From NCBI GenBank assembly GCA_002633005.1, contig NMRA01000081.1:540736-604735 (forward strand): 64,000 bases of DNA, written 5' to 3'. This document shows positions 1 through 21,300 of this stretch, piece by piece; positions within the stretch are counted from its first letter, which is position 1, and each line of letters starts with the position of its first letter. The notes beneath the pieces were generated by a model, which was not told the origin of the DNA, searched no databases, and saw only the letters and a list, made by a program, of their open reading frames with translations. The DNA comes from Phoronis australis. Taxonomy: Eukaryota; Phoronida; Phoronidae. A program made the translations under genes and the position numbers.

Positions 1-120
1 TCCCTACCTTTAAAGTGTTTCATAATAAGCGCTCACTGATCTATTAAAAGTACCCCCTTAAATTTTGAGAATTTCCAATTAAGCGCCCACAGTTCAAGCT
101 AGCGCCCATCATAGCGCACT
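1..120. repeat. Relic of the TA-flanked TIR element family (edge of window)
   Basis: The GCGCTCACT, AATTAAGCGCCCAC and TAGCGCCCATC blocks resemble the ends of the element at 29574-31853, where AAGCGCCCAC/TTAACCGCCCA blocks recur. This copy is cut by the window edge. Confidence 0.5.
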
Positions 121-719
121 ACAAACGACCGCGTGTGGTTTAAAATTGACACGCAGCTTATATGGTGTGTCACTTTCATTTTACACAACTTCAGTTTTCA
201 AAAACGTCTTTTCACAATATGTAAAAACCAAATCCCGGCTTTGTTTTATACCTCGGAAAGAAAGTTAACGCTATGAGATCTGGCCCACCGACTATAGTGA
301 CATGCGTGTCGTTTTGTGACTGACCTACTTTTTCCGTACTTGGAAGGTATTGAAGAGCAAACTCGCCACTACCCGAGTTACATGTAGTTTGAATCTTTAA
401 CGACTTTGATGACAGCCAGTAGCAGGCCAGATCTAACAAAATTCCGGATACTTTTTCAACGGGCATTTTCTCCCTTTTCACATCGCAAATTTAGCTACTC
501 TAATGCACAAGTCAGTTAGAGAGCACTGATTCAACTTTCACGTCGGCAACTTGCCTTGCGCTCTAGGGTCTTTCAATGGCGGTCGTGAAGAACAGTAAGG
601 CCTACCTGCATGAATGAAGTCATTTTTGAGACTCGAAATTTGTGAGTATTTAACGCTGCAGGTAGGAGCATAATCTAAACATTTTCTCGATGATCTAAAA
701 AATCTATTTTGGCGCGTAA

Positions 720-830
720 AAATGGCGGGAAAATTTTGCGACCTGGCATTTACGAATGCGAGCTGGATTTTGAAAATGCGACCTGGGAATTTGGCTAGGT
801 CGCAAAATGCGACCTGGCGATTTTAATAGC
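720..830. repeat. GCGACCTGG short repeat with palindrome
   Basis: GCGACCTGG or a one-base variant occurs four times in about 110 bp, including the inverted repeat GGTCGCAAAATGCGACC. It lies just upstream of a CK2 alpha exon, in the intron. No function is evident. Confidence 0.5.
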
Positions 831-888
831 GTCGAGCCCTGCGTATTGTTGTTTATTGCAGCTCTAACTATCGTGTTTGTTGTTTTAG

Positions 889-8711
<7,823 letters not shown>

Positions 8712-9366
8712 GACAACCAGAGAATTCACACTAGTTGCTGTCAACAGCATATTGCTCGGAGGTCAGCTCTGTTCTGATGTCCGCTAACTTAGTTGCCTAT
8801 ACGAGTGTGGAACTATGCTGAACCATAAAAGCACCGAATACAAGAACTAAATGTGAATTAGTCCATCGATTTCCAAATACGAACAATTAACTGTCCATTT
8901 TGACATGAATTTACGGTGTGATTATGGCCAACCGAGTTTGAAAGCTAACATAAAGTAACCTGTGAACATATTGCGAAATGTCTTAGTTATTTATATAATA
9001 TAGAGAATGAAATTAGTAATGGAACTCGATGGTTTTGTCACATGTTCACAAATCTTATTTGTTTCGTTGGATTCCAGCAATTTGTTAGTTTCTCCCAGTG
9101 TTCCTAACAATAGGAATATATGTTAGCTCGTGTTGTGATGTCAGTCTCCTCTTTCAAGCATTTTATTTTACTTGTAAAGGCCATACTTGTGCCATCTCTT
9201 GTGTAAATGTTCATTTCAAGAGGTGTTCATTTCTAGAATGCCCTTTACGTAAGCTGACAAATTTGAAGTACTGAAGATGACACCAGACAACACCTCCAGC
9301 TTCTTATGGTCTCTCACAGTTGTTATGATTTAGTTTTCACAGAATATCTGTCTACTTGTAAATAAT

Positions 9367-9372
9367 AATAAA
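9367..9372 (+). terminator. Candidate CK2 alpha polyadenylation signal (AATAAA)
   Basis: An AATAAA lies 656 bp after the CK2 alpha stop, giving a 3' UTR of plausible size. It sits in a run of AAT repeats, so it could be chance. A second AATAAA at 11879-11884 would give a much longer UTR. Confidence 0.35.
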
Positions 9373-9379
9373 AAGCAAA

Positions 9380-12300
9380 ACAAGGAATAGAAATACTTTT
9401 TTACCCAAAGAAATGGCTTGCATTGGAATCCAGGGCCCCGTTTTATCAAAGGGTTAAAATCTGCTTTGTAGTCAAGACGGTGATAGGAAAGTTACTGCAA
9501 ACACAGCACTGCACTTTTTTGTAGTGAGAGTGAACTGATGCAGCTGATGTTAACTTGACAATTTTTCAAGTTTAGACTTATTAATGTCTGTCTTTATGGG
9601 TTGCGTTGGTGGATTGTGTGCAAGTTAGTGACTGTGTTGCCAAGTCTGGACTTGGGACTTTTGATAAAATGGGCTCTGGATTGGTTGGGATTGCGCAAGA
9701 CTTACGTGCTGGCTGAAACCGTGTTTTGTTATAGAGGAGAAAGCTGTTGGGGAATGTGGAGATCTGTGTCGGTGGAGAAGCATTCAGCCAACATTGTCGT
9801 TTCTCATGCATTTCATCTTGACTAGTGTTCTTAGCCAGTCTGACTAGAAATCTATTGCCTTGTACAGTGATTTGAATTGGTATGCATTGGTTGCCTGTTT
9901 TTACTTACATTGCCGAATTTGTTTCAAAGGAAGGGTTATCTTAAAGGAAAATTCTGGGATTTTTCGACATCTAGACCAGTGCTTTAGTTTAAACTTGCTT
10001 TAGATAAAAGGAAATAATTTTTGCAAAAAAAAAAATCAAAATAGTCATATGGCAAACATTCCTGGAACCGTAAATTGACGTCACAAGTCATGGCTGTTTG
10101 TTACAGTGTTGTCTACCTATGGAAAACTCCATTTTTAGCACAAGTTGTCTCTTGATTTGTGTATGTGATAGTTTTGGATATTTTTGAAACTCGTGTATGA
10201 TTTGTTACATTTCCTTCAGTGGTGTGGCTTTGTAATTGGCGTGGTCTAGTCAGACTTGAAAATCGCCATGCTGGCGTGACCACTGAAGTTACGTTTTTCA
10301 TTGGTGACTTGGTTTCCCTATCGTACCAGCGTGGAACCGCCAGGGTTCCGATGTTAATGTAAACAGATATCTGTGACACAAAATAACTGATAAAGTCAAT
10401 GATCAGACATAGTAACAAAAGGTAAAAAATCCTGGAATTTTTCTTTAAGCAGCAGAACTCCACTGTTTGCAAGACCAGGTGCTTTTTCAGATCTCGTGTC
10501 CAATGTTTGGGTGGTGCGTGATCACAAATGCATTAGCTAAAGGTGACGTGTTTTGTGTAATTGTCCCCTCGTATTATGGTGTTTTGGTATTAAAATACCA
10601 TGAAATATATCAGTCATTTTCGTTCTTTAGTGTTTCTGATATCTGTCTCGTATAAAACCAACCAGATTTCATTTTTAGTCCTACAAATGTATATCTTTTG
10701 TACAAGAAAACTGAATTGGCAATATTGAAAAGAGTGTTTCTGTTGAAGAACTGTCTACTGCTCAATATAAAAACTAATGGTTTCCATGAACTACTGCTAA
10801 CAAAAAACAGCTGCTTTTAAAAGTAATCATAAATGTTGTGTTTTTTCAGCTCCTCACATATTTATAGCACTTTTTCCATTGCAGACTTTCCAATTAATTG
10901 AACTCATTTGCCAAATGTGCAAACAGTTTAGATGACTGTTGCATTGGCAATTGAATTATTGTATTTTTTCTTTTCCCCTCTGGTTTAGTTTGTAGATTTG
11001 CACAAACATTTGTGTGCTTTGTCTATGGTCTGTGCAAGGTTTTCTTAAATAGTTTATTCACCTTCAAACAACAGCATTATCAGACAATAGGGGACTCTGA
11101 AAATACATACTTTTGATGGGTGGACAATATTTCATGAATTTTGTGTGGTGTTACCAAGTTGACAATTGCCTCATAACACATGTGCACACATTTTTCAAAT
11201 CTAACACTGTACATACATACATAACCAGATTACAGATTACTATTGTATTACGTATGCAGTCCGACAAAATAACAAATATAGTTGTTGACATTTGCAGAGG
11301 TTGTCAACCATCATATTGACACTAGAAATGGTAATATATTTTAAAATCGAGAACTTGCTAAACAATTTTAAGTGCATGGCAGCCTGTTTGTAAGGGTCAT
11401 GTCTAACCCTAATTAAAGTGGAACCCAGGTTCTTGTCTTGGGTGTAGGTTCTCTTGGGAGTGTTGGGTAGTTGATAACCGTATACTTGTTAGCACCTAAA
11501 TAGAATTTTCAGGCTACCTAACTCTACAAATGCACCAGTCCTGGTCGTCTTCAACTGTTCGAAGACAAGTTAAAAGATCGGTAGTGACGAGTACAATCTT
11601 CCTACTCTTGTCGAGCTCCTGCCCTATTTCTTATCAACAGGTTTTTTTTTCACACAAACGCAATCCTTTCCTCCCGACCTATGTTACTTGTCTCATCAAC
11701 TGCAATTCAGCTTTCAAACTGAATACCGACATTCAACTAAATTTAGATGTTAAAAAAGATTTGCATCGATTTCTGGCTTTCTAACGAACAAAGTGCCATC
11801 CTCCTTAGAAGTCTATGGGGAATCCTAAATTAAAAAAGTCACAAAAATGATTGGATGAAAAGAATGCCATTCATGAGAAATAAAATGCAATTCATGAAGA
11901 AAAAACAAGGTGATCAGAACACAGTTGGAGTTGTTGAGAAAAGAACGAGACCTTGCAAGAAAAAATTGCTTAAATGAGAAAGGGGTGCTGTTCAAAAAAC
12001 CCATGAAAGAGAAAGATCTACCCTAGCGTAGAAATTAAATTAAAAACGAAGCGTCTCCATTTCCCAGTAAAAAATAGATAACAGGGTTTGCAGCCAAAAT
12101 ATTTCCTGGATAGACAGTTGGATAGATGCTCCATATTTTGCTTTATTCTATTTTATAAAATTAACACACTCTGTATTGCATTGCATAAAAATTCAGTCAA
12201 TAATCTAATTATGGCACAGTAATACACATGGCACTCTTACTAACAGATCATTTACAATAATTATTTAATTGTGGTGCATAACAAATGCACAATACAACAA

Positions 12301-14825
12301 ATGTGTTTATATTGAAGAATTCAAAATAAACTACAATATCACCGTGCACAAAAACACCCTTACTATATGTTATCAGATGTTCAGTTGGCAATTGCATCTC
12401 ACGAATTCTAAAATAAAATAATGCATTAAAATGCATGCATTCATCACTATGACAACAACAATTGGTCACACGGGACTAACAAATTACTGCTCCTTAGCCA
12501 ATGAGGGGATACTGGATAGTTCTGACATGACAATCTGGCAAAATAATTCCAGTCAATCAGGATGCAGGAACATTAAACGCAACAATTGTCTGTCATCTTT
12601 GTCTCACCAATGCTGGATGCGAGCGGATGCGAAGCTTTAAGATAAATTTCTGATGAAAATGGGTCACTCGAAATGCAATGATATGGAGAATGAACAGAGA
12701 TAAGTGACCATTTGCCTTCATAGCATTTTACAAATACACTTTTTGTTAGTTTTTAGCAGTATTTTAAGAGGTTCATATATGGACTGAGCATGTGACTTAC
12801 AGAAATGTGAACTGGTCAACAACCCAAGACGCTCTTATTCTTAACAATACACTGCTAGCAAACACTAAAATTAAGTGATAGTAGCTTTTCTGATCAGCCC
12901 TGCTCTGATATTCCTCAGTCTTGAGTCCAGTGCAAAACAAGTACATCTATTAATGAAGTTTGACATGTTATTGGGCTGGCGTAATTATGAATGAGCTCAA
13001 AGGCAGAATTTTTTATTGCATCTTTATGGCAACAGTTTCTGTGAAATATGATTAAAAACACTTTAAGATGTATTTGCATGATCCTTACCAAGCTAATGTA
13101 CAGCAGGAAATTTATGAACGGCAATGCTATTAGAACATCATCTACCCTAAACAAAGTGCAGTTGTATTCACTGACAATTTGTAAACGTGAAAACAAGAAA
13201 TTCTGCAAATAGGTGACCTTTGCACTAATGACGTACCTCGGGGGCTCGCATAGCCCGTGTCATGCAGTGTTATACCCCAGCACCATGACACGATACTTAC
13301 TGGACACAGTTCAGGGGGATTTGCAACGGATCATTTTTGCCACAAAATTCGTTCCTAAAAACATCTAACTAATTTGGCCAAGCAATCACAAAGAAAAGTA
13401 ATTAGCCTACAATTTCCACTTTAAAAAGCATTTGTAAAAGAATTCTGCTATATTGTCTTTATGATTGTGGGACCATAACAATAATATTTGTGGGCGTGGC
13501 CTGCATGCAAGACATGCCGCAACTATCTATTCTACTTTTGAGTTGAACACATTATGTTTGTTCCAATATACCATAGAATTCATAAGTCCCCTGTGAAGTA
13601 AAAGTACTTCCTAGTACCAGCAGGGTGCAGCACATATCCAACTCATTACACAAGTATTAAAAAGGTAGTGTCAACTGATAAAATTATAGATTTCCTAAAA
13701 GAATAAAAGATCAGGGATTCTTAACAGTATTTCTTAACTAGCCAATCACGATAGTTTGTGTGGATTTCAAAGTTATAGCAAAACACCTGACACTCACCAA
13801 TGTGTTTAAAAACAGTGTGTCCAAGAGTAATAGTCATATTACCTAAACAGCACTATATATAAATCTTAATTTCATAATTACAACGGCAAACTACATATCC
13901 AAAACATATTCAAAACCCCTAAATTAATTTCCTTCAGTTAGGAAATGGACACTTTCAAGTTTAGCAGACAGCATAATCAAGCTTTTCTGACTCTTGACCT
14001 TCGGCTAAAATTAATCTTCGGAGGGCTTATCCTGTTTCAAAACCAGGCTAAGACTGAAAGTCAGTCTACAACTAGAAGTCAAAAGACAGAAATCTAGTCA
14101 GTGTTCGACGAGACAGAAGACAAAACTGTTCCGAGAACTGCAAACAAGGCAAAAAATTAACTTTTGGCAATTCATAGTCAGATTTCTGACTTTTGGCTAA
14201 AGACAAAAGCTGATGGTCTCATATTAAAGAAACCAGAAGATGAAATTACTCATACCCTAAATACTCAATATGTTGTTAGGTGCACACATAGGCAGAGCAT
14301 GACAGTAATTTCAGTCATATTATGAGCAGAGTGACTAGATAAGTGATCCACTCAAAAGACAGTCCTGCACACAAGTGGACATAGCGTGCAATAAAGAAAC
14401 TCACTTAACATCATAACATGCACTCACTGAGCCTCAGTCATTTCTAGTAGTGCAATAAAAGATGTGGCTCACGGTGTTCATAAATCTTCTCATGAAAAGC
14501 AAGCTAATAGTACAAACAACACTTTCTTCAAAACTCGTTTTACAGTAACTAATTATTGATTAAAGTATTTGGTCCATCACTATTCTCCAGTCTGTTTACA
14601 CACTTTAGCCCCAAAATTGAAGTAAATGTAATTACACTAAGCATTCTGATCAATTATCAAATTCATTTCAACTTCCATCATGTACTGATTAGTTCTACAA
14701 ATTAATCATTAGTTTGGTGAGTATTTACAAACTTTAGAATTAAGATGAAAACAATCGTTTGAGAAAGCCTAGCCACAGTGAACATTTACACAGTAAACAT
14801 GCAATCTCTATATAAACTTTGCCTC
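9380..14825. other. Convergent intergenic region between CK2 alpha and gene B
   Basis: I found no exon with homology or conserved splice context. Candidate minus-strand AATAAA signals for gene B are at 13012-13017 and 12142-12147 (read as TTTATT on plus). Short open frames here show no recognisable protein. Confidence 0.5.
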
Positions 14826-14871
14826 CTATTGACTGCGAATGGGCGTTAGATAACCACCGTTTTCTTCATCA
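14826..14871 (-). CDS. Possible alternative last exon of gene B (YLTP tail)
   Basis: After a good acceptor (TTTTTATTTTTAG) the sequence reads DEENGGYLTPIRSQ and then TAG. The YLTP motif mirrors YLQP and YLVP in the main tail exon 140 bp upstream, which argues for a real exon. It needs a phase-2 donor; candidates are weak sites inside the main tail exon (after GAAAG or TCTGA). It is unproven. Confidence 0.35.
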
Positions 14872-15011
14872 CTAAAAATAAAAAAAACAAAACACTTACT
14901 CACTAGCACCAAACCTACCATACGCATAGTATTTTAAACAAATAATATTCCTCCAAAATGACATATGTGAAATGCCAATAAAACATAGAGATGATAATGT
15001 ATTTTCATGTC

Positions 15012-15385
15012 TTAACATTTAGTCTCGTCATTCTTCACAGCTGGCACAGCAGGCAATTTTCGACTGGGATAGTGAAACTTTGAACCAGTGCTTCTTTTAT
15101 CTGGAGAAAAGTCAGATGGCAGGGGTGTTCTCACATCTAGATAGTCACTAGCAACCCCATTGCTATCTTTCTCTGATTGCGAGCTATTTGACTTTTTCAA
15201 AGCTTCCCTCGATTTAGACTCAGATGTCGGAACTAAATAATCATCGGCGTCTATTTCAGGCTTTAGGTCATCGTTGAACTCTAACCTTTCTGACATGGGC
15301 TGCAGATAATCATCCTGAGGCAGCGGCATCTTGAGATCGGAGATGGCGTACGGTGCAACTTCATTGAGTTCAGCGTACATGTTCT
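15012..15385 (-). CDS. Gene B exon 18: phosphotyrosine-motif tail and stop
   Basis: The acceptor is GTGTTTGCAG. It encodes [36 protein letters not shown] and RKLPAVPAV, ending NDETKC and TAA (15014-15012). It is acidic and Ser-rich, and looks disordered. YxxL suits SH2 adaptors, YLxP resembles Crk-type SH2 sites, and RKLPAVP fits a class I SH3 ligand. Confidence 0.85.
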
Positions 15386-18300
15386 CTGCAAACACAAAAC
15401 ATGTTATTCAAGAAAGACCAGTATCTGACCGCTTTTTCGGACGCTATCCTTTAAACTTGGTCTGAGTGAGATTCCACCATGATATGAATTACAATGATTC
15501 TTACTTAACTTATTTGACATTTCAAACTTTGATCACGTGATTTTTAAGAAGCTCGGTGATGTTCAACCATAGAATTGCCAGCAATGACTCACCATTGAAG
15601 ACTTCAGGTACTTTCTAACAGATAGGGTAACATTTCATCAATTTTGGACAAAAATAACAGCCGGAAATGCAGTTCTTCAGTTTTCAAGGGCTTCTAACAT
15701 CATTGTGAAAGTCCACAAATTTTCAAACCTTTGCTCGACTGCAACTGTGGTCTAGAACTTGAACATGGAACATGGAACAGTATCTAGTTTGGTCCTGCAT
15801 ATGGGGCATTGAATGATAAAATAAATTTAACTTGTTGACCATATCGTGTCCTAAATTGGATAGGTTTTACTGTGTCTTGTTAGAAACAAGCGAGTGAGAA
15901 ACAATATGGACTGTGACGATGGGCTATCACAAGTGAGTTGTACACGGATGCAGAATTATATAATTATCCTGATACGATACAAGGACCAGCCAACTCACTC
16001 ACGTCCCTCCACTGATGGGGTGTCTACACAAAGCTGTAGTCTTGTGAGTACACACTGCTCTAATACCTTCACCATTATCTGTTCCTACAACATCTTGTGA
16101 GTACACACTGCTCTAATACCTTCACCATTATCTGTTCCTACAACCTGCTGATTTTCAGCATTTTGTATTCACGTTTTAATTTTTATTGTCTTGCAAATGT
16201 TTCTTCTACTGGAATCTATGATGAAATGAACAGCAAATAAAAATGCAGACTAAATGCTCAAGGCTGAAAGCCAAGCAGGTATTCTGTGACATGGGACATT
16301 TCTCAGTGTAGATATTATTCTTTGATCGAGGGTGCATGAAATGTGAACAAAACACAGCTGCAGGTGCGTTCAATCAAGATAACTGCTTGAATTTGTGCAA
16401 ATAGCAGACGTCATTCCATTAAACAGCAGACGACAAAGGCCTGCCAGTGAATGTGCAAAAGAAACTGCGCATAGTTAGTGCTTCAACACAAGAATGTGAA
16501 GTCCAGATGTGGTGGGTACATTTAAAGAATGGTTTCACATTCAGCGACATAAAGAAGTGACAGAAAACAAGGGTGTACAAAGGTTAACATACTTGACTGT
16601 GTCGCTTAGATTGGGATCAGACTTGAAGAGCAACGTGAACTGAGCTAGTGACATACATAGAACATGGACTGAGCTGGCAATACACAGTTGAGCAATGCAA
16701 CAAAGAACATACAAAACACTGAATGATTCAAAAAGACAGGTTCCACTAAACTGCCCACACTCGATCATGCATGAAAAACTTACAATATAACCTCCAGTTG
16801 CAGGCTTGAGATAACAATTTAGACTCTTTCGCATATTTGACTATTTTTCTGACTACAGACTGCCCTTGACCATCAGTACACATGTGTTTTGAGATTTAAA
16901 TTAGACCCCAAAAATTAGTAATTAAACGAAACGTAATTCAAAGATGGCACTTGCAACAGCTTAATATGTGGTTCCATAGACCTTTAACCCCGGCATGTCT
17001 GACTACCCTATCAATTAGGAAACTCGTTTGCCCATGGACAGTTTTGTGGAAGCCAGGGTGTGAAGATAAGAGAAAAGTATGTACCACTGTTGTGCAGTAG
17101 CGAGGTGGTCTCCATGCGAGCCTCACCTTCAGCCGACGGCATGTGTGCATGCAATAACTGTACGTTGCGCAGGTTGTCACCGATGTAAGCTGGGTTAGAC
17201 ACGGGGTGCACGATAAAGTCATTATGAGGCGCCAGCTTGTGACTGCAACAGAGACAGGACATGTCGATAAATAAACAAAACATAAGTCAAGTACGCACCT
17301 TTGAATCTTCTCATTTCTAGCAAAGAGCATGACAGTCAAATTTGCAAATATGCTCAGAAATCTCCTCGGATGGCAGTCTATTGTACCATTCTCATTTAAA
17401 AACTTACGGTCAATTTTTGACTACTTGTTTCCATGACAACTTTCCCAATGTCATAAAAGAATCTTTGCCTTCACGATTTGGCACAGAAAGCTTTCCATAA
17501 GCAGTAAAGCTGTGCCAATACAATCTATACACAGCCATTTTTGTTGGAGCATGCTGGGACAACTAGGTTACAGTGTTCTGGACATTACAATGTATTATGT
17601 TATCAGGTCTTCAGCTTTTTAATTGGATACATGAACTGATGATCACAACTCTGTAATGCCTCGTGAAAATTACCGTTATACCGTATACACAGCAGTGTAC
17701 TTGAGCGACAAAAACACTAAATACGTAGAAGTCTGTCAGGTCATGAAAAGGATACAGCACGACAACAAATCATTCCTAAAATCCTTACTAATGTGCCAGA
17801 AAGATTACACAACCAAAGGCCTGAAATGCAGTTGCACACTTTAAAATGGACAAAACATCCACGACGCTCCATTCCATATTATGTGGATAGTACTATACTC
17901 TGAAGACATGAACATACTTTTGGAATGTTTCAACACGGTTTACCTACTTCAATATTTTTAATTATAATATTTCTATAATACAACATGTCTTAAATAAAAT
18001 GACAATTTCAGGGATTTCATAAGCCAAAAGGGATTTTTTAATAAATGAAACAATGGACACAAATAACTGAATTAAAGAAAAATGTAAAAATCTGCAAATA
18101 AATCTGTTTCCTGAAAGTGGGCAAACTGTTGCACACCTTTGCCAGGAACAAAACTACAAATGCTGGACACGCCATCACTGTTCAACTATCCCAAGAGCAG
18201 GTCCAGTAACTGAGGCTTGTCTCAACTTACGCTTTATCCTTGCGGCGTTTTTTACACATCAACACCGTTATAATAACTGCGATGAGTATCAGGAATGACA

Positions 18301-21300
18301 CAATGCAGAATGCTATGATGAGAAAAAGTGATCCGCTGCCTTTTGCTGTTTGGTCTGCTGAAACTAAAGAAAAATTCAAGAGCTTAATAAAACCTTGAGG
18401 GTAAGAAAAACTCAATTTCCAGCCACAATAAATCGAGTTTGCGATGCAACAGGTGAATTTCAAATACATTTTCACGTACTACCACAGCTAGAAACACATT
18501 TTGCGCAATACCATTGAGTTGGTGATCATGTGACTGAGTGACTCTTCATCGTCCTAACTTTCACAGATTTGAAAATGTTCAAACGAGACTTGCAATCAGT
18601 TTAATAATCATGTCAGCTGCACTGAGGTGTGTGAAATGTTCTTCCAGATATTTTACTCTGAGGAATACCTGCCAAAATATGAAGACTAACGTCTGACCTA
18701 ATATTAGTCCTTAATATTTTTGACAGCCAATTTATCAGGCTAAAAAATAACAATCACTTCTTAGATTTGCACCTAATGGAAATGAATGAGAAAAGTTAAC
18801 AAATGCAAGTTTTGTGTGAAATTGAGAAAGTAAAATTATTATTTGACTACCAAAAACATTGGCATTATTTTCGTTGCATAATCAGCATCTGCATTTGCCA
18901 TGAATTTTCCCAAAAATTAGTATCATGGGTATAAAATTACTATTTAGAGGAGCAATCCTTGGCAAGGAAGAAAACCAGTAATAGTAACCATAAAAGAAAT
19001 GACACGAAACAAAAACAGACTTGAAATCCCAGTATGTCAAATGAACACAACAGAACACATCGTGGATAAAAATTCTGCATCTACACCCTTTTGAATCAGA
19101 CCACAAAAGCATTGCAAATTTTAAAATACCACACCCACTTGGTGCATGGCACAATTATGAGATGTATGAAGATATTTCAGACATTGACACAGAGGGCAAA
19201 AGCAGTTAAAATCCCAAATAGCGTAATTCACTGCTTGCTGATTTTGCACCAACCTCTGTATTGAACTTCCATGACAGTTTGGTGTCTGCATCGGAATCAT
19301 TATGAAACATAGAAACAGATAACTTAATGAAAGGATACCAAAACCCAGAGTTAGCATGTGAACAGATAATAACAACGTTTCCATCCAGCTCTCTGTAACA
19401 AAATTATGCTAATCCTCATTGACCCTCACACAATTGGAGAACATGTTCAAAAGCTCCTTACAAAGTTTGTTAATCCACCACTTGTGACTAATGGTTAGGT
19501 GAGTAACAGGACAACTGTAGGAAAAGACCACCCACTGAGACCCACCATGTGTCCATGTTGTGACTCAACCAGTGAATGCTTTTAGTTAGCAAGATGACAA
19601 AGGAATCTTAACAGAGAACAGAAAAACAATTGGCTGAAAGCACCAAAACAGGGTTTAATATGGCTATCAAAGTTCGACTGAAATAGTTGTAGAAAATCCT
19701 GTACAAATGTAATGTTGCAAACAGGCAACACAATGAATTAAAATAATTCTTCCATGTCAAGTTCAAAACCTCAAAGTGGATAGAGGAAGTTTGTCATAAT
19801 TCATTAGCAAAGGCCTTTCAAGATGTTAGCTGGTTAGGGTCAATGATGCTAAAAGAGCAATGCATTTCGAGACCTGTGCTCACTGGACTAAAAAACATCT
19901 GTACGCATCAATTTCAGCCAAGATCCTGTTTTTTTGAAAAATTGCACAATTTAAGGCAAATAAACAAAGTTCAAGCAAGGTTTGAAATGCCATGATTTGT
20001 CAAACAATGACTGCAAAATCTGGCATTATTTGTGCTCGTCTCGGGTGGATTGTCGTTTTCAGAAAGTGAAGAACTCAAAAAAATATTACACCACTGACTC
20101 AATTTTCTAAAAAAACAGAGACTAGAACCAATTATTTTAGGACTTGCCAGTAGGTGGCACTGAGAAGCAGATGGATCTGACAGTCACCTGCCATACAAAA
20201 CATATGCCATACTTTACAAGGATACCTCAGTCAAGGAAATGGACAGACAGACAAAAGACACAGGTGTGCACCCCACAAAATATGTGGTTGTGTAAAATTA
20301 AATAACTTCTTCAATCCATATTTGATAAACACTAGGGTAGGTACAAGGTAGATAAGCAACATTTCCAAGGGAAATTCAAAACACATGATTGCAGGCATCA
20401 AATTTTCTTCTAATTAGGCATAATAATTATAATTACAAAGAGGTAGTATATCAAACCTTTTTCAAAAACAAACTGTTGCTTGGTGGCGATGTAACTGCCA
20501 AGCTGTCCCGCCACAAGGCTGTTCACGAGTGGACCTTTAATACTATCCATGTTGTAGACATGACCATCCTCACTGTATGTTGTAACATTCAAACGAAATT
20601 TAACAATAACGCTGCCTCGCCTGGAAAGCAAAAAGAACACAAAATGCAGCGACAATCACAGTAATTTGCCTTTTTCTCTTATGAGCGTAGAAACAACATG
20701 GAATGTGACATTTGCAATAATTTTATACCTGAATTTACTTTCCATAGTTACTTGCACATTTTTTACACACATGTTGTTAATCATTGAAAAAGTCAGCATG
20801 ATACATATAGTTAAATCAGTTATTCATTCCCACGAGACCTGTCTACGTACGATATTTTTAATATTTCCACCTCTATTCTTGAGCGAGAGTTCAACACATC
20901 AGCATACAAGTTGTGTATGTCTTTTTTGAAATCGGACTTGAATCCCTCCAACTGCGGTAGTAGTGTGTCATAGTCGATCAATAGTTTCACTTCCACCATA
21001 AATGTCACCGACTCTGAAATGGAACGTCTACAGTGCTAAAAGTTAGCCATCCTGTATACAAGACCAGTGCAGAGAAACGTTGTGCGTGCACTACATCCTC
21101 ATAACGTTGCAATAGAGGCAGGACTTTTTAGGCTACAACTTGATAGGATGCAACAGCTCAAGCTGGACAAAACCTTTCAGTAAAACGTGACCTATTTAGG
21201 ACACAATATGGCGGACAAGTGAAATTTTAGTGACGTCTCATTGGGTAATACAAGATACCAAGCAACATATTTTATGCTTTTCCGCATTCGGGTTCTACAG

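Noticed and set aside
12915-13208. Minus-strand 97-codon frame beyond the gene B stop
   Set aside because: Composition and absence of splice signals suggest intergenic or 3' UTR sequence; no homology.
14980-15385. ITAM in the gene B tail
   Set aside because: YAEL is followed by YAIS, which lacks Leu/Ile at +3 and the right spacing, so a canonical ITAM is not met; single YxxL and YxxP motifs only.
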